A stretch of DNA of 64,000 nt, from positions 4,041 through 68,040 of the forward strand of contig JAQBQL010000226.1 in the NCBI GenBank assembly GCA_028287035.1. Direction: 5' to 3'. Within the stretch, counting starts at the first letter, position 1. Every line of letters starts with the position of its first letter. Below the pieces are notes generated by a model. It was not told where the DNA came from. It saw only the letters and a list, made by a program, of their open reading frames with translations, and did no database searches. Below are positions 63,291 to 64,000 of this stretch, one piece after another. A program made the position numbers and the translations under genes. The DNA comes from Labilithrix sp. (lineage in GTDB: Bacteria > Myxococcota > Polyangia > Polyangiales > Polyangiaceae).

Positions 63291-64000
63291 TCAGTGGTGG
63301 AGGACGAGCTTCCAGACGGCGGCGCCGACCGCCGCCACGACCGCCGCCGCCACGAGGAGGACGGTGCTACTCGACTTCTTGGCGGGCGCAGCAGCCTTGG
63401 CAGGAGGAGCCTCGGAGCGGGACGCCTTCCGCGTCGTCTCCTTGGCTCCGTCGTCCTTCTTGCCGTCCTTCTTGGCGGCGCGGTCCTTCGCCTTCTTCTC
63501 CTCGAAGGCCTTCTTCTCGAGCGCCTTCGCCTCGGCGGCCTTCGCGTCGGCCTCGGCCTTCTCGGCGGCCGCCTGCTCCTCGGCGGCCTTGCGGCGTGCG
63601 TCCTCGAGGGCCTTCGCCTCGGCGGCGGCCTTCGCCGCCTCGGCGGCGGCCTTCGCCTCCTCGGCGGCGCGCTCCTCGGCGGCGGCCCGTGCCGCGGCCG
63701 CGACGCGAAGCGCCTCCTCGGCAGCCAGGCGCTCCGCTTCGGCCTTCTTCCTGGCTTCCTCGGCGGCCTTGCGCGCCTCCTCGGCAGCGGCACGCGCCTT
63801 CGCTTCGGCGGCAGCCTTGTCGGCGGCGGCCTTTGCCTCGGCGGCCTTGCGGCGTGCCTCGGCCTCGGCGGCGGCCCTGGCCTTCGCCTCGGCGGCGGCT
63901 CGTTCGGCAGCGGCGCGTTCGGCCGCAGCCTTCGCGTCGGCCTCGGCCCGCGCGCGCGCCTCGCTCGCGGCGGTGCTCGCGGCGGCAGCGGCGCGGCTCG
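63291..64000 (-). CDS. Ala/Lys/Glu-rich tail-anchored protein, C-terminal part (runs off the right edge)
   Basis: 236 C-terminal residues of a protein that continues past the window. Almost the whole visible part is a run of AAE, AKA, RAA and EEA units (for example AAADKAAAEAKARAAAEEAR), predicted to be one long charged helix or coiled coil. It ends with a single hydrophobic anchor (STVLLVAAAVVAAVGAAVW) seven residues from the C-terminus. The composition resembles the rod of TolA, but here the anchor is at the C-terminus, so the rod would be cytoplasmic. The DNA is a string of near-repeated GC-rich triplets and may be prone to expansion. Confidence 0.75.
   Translation of the reverse strand, partial: SRAAAAASTAASEARARAEADAKAAAERAAAERAAAEAKARAAAEAEARRKAAEAKAAADKAAAEAKARAAAEEARKAAEEARKKAEAERLAAEEALRVAAAARAAAEERAAEEAKAAAEAAKAAAEAKALEDARRKAAEEQAAAEKAEADAKAAEAKALEKKAFEEKKAKDRAAKKDGKKDDGAKETTRKASRSEAPPAKAAAPAKKSSSTVLLVAAAVVAAVGAAVWKLVLHH

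Overview
The window is high-GC (around 70% by eye) bacterial chromosome with a strongly myxobacterial flavour (Myxococcota, probably Polyangia/Polyangiales). The evidence is the gene content: three Ser/Thr-kinase-like proteins (one a pseudokinase), sigma-54 activators, an AgmX/PglI-type C-terminal domain, a bactofilin, and many lipoproteins with Ser/Gly/Pro/Ala-rich linkers. GTG and TTG starts and 4-base stop/start overlaps are common. No rRNA, tRNA, CRISPR array or phage block was seen. The genus is not determined.

Layout. 1-9.3 kb: a truncated GT-C glycosyltransferase, a membrane Ser/Thr kinase with an apparent C-terminal frameshift, an ABC1/UbiB-like kinase, several lipoproteins, an HSDL2-like dehydrogenase and a lamin-tail lipoprotein. 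9-18.5 kb: an RpoD-type sigma factor followed by BolA, Aat (N-degron tagging), an M49-like zinc peptidase with an EF-hand loop, a PlsC-like acyltransferase overlapping an epimerase, and Pro/Ala-rich envelope proteins. 18.7-20.3 kb: a compact 1.6-kb element, an HNH endonuclease gene enclosed by two ~172-bp inverted repeats, each of which is itself a long imperfect palindrome. 20.4-28.5 kb: a beta-propeller-like lipoprotein, a membrane protein with a degenerate sigma-54-activator-like AAA+ region, a carotenoid oxygenase, and an ABC-exporter-like cluster whose ATPase lacks the Walker A lysine. 28.5-36.1 kb: a broken ADP-ribosylglycohydrolase, a FadL-type outer-membrane protein, another beta-barrel, and a large lipoprotein with one CxxCH motif. 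36.1-44.6 kb: a prepilin peptidase, a pseudokinase, and a probable operon of beta-helix lipoprotein, DUF5648-like lipoprotein, FHA sigma-54 activator, Ser/Thr kinase and PEGA-like protein. 45-54.3 kb: a complete tripartite RND efflux operon (TolC, adaptor, two permeases). 54.5-59.7 kb: a divergent signalling run (histidine kinase, NtrC-type regulator, CheX-like protein, CheY-like receiver, diguanylate cyclase). 59.7-64 kb: an MMPL-type transporter, a bactofilin and a truncated Ala/Lys/Glu-rich tail-anchored protein.

How they fit together. Envelope export and outer-membrane proteins are interleaved with signalling genes. The histidine kinase/NtrC pair is divergent from the RND operon across a 220-bp gap containing a dyad, so it is a natural candidate regulator. 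The FHA activator and kinase are co-directional with the beta-helix surface protein, suggesting phosphorylation-gated sigma-54 control of that operon. The least explained features are the palindrome-flanked HNH element and the cluster of 'dead' versions of regulatory ATPases and kinases (degenerate AAA+, ABC ATPase without the lysine, pseudokinase).
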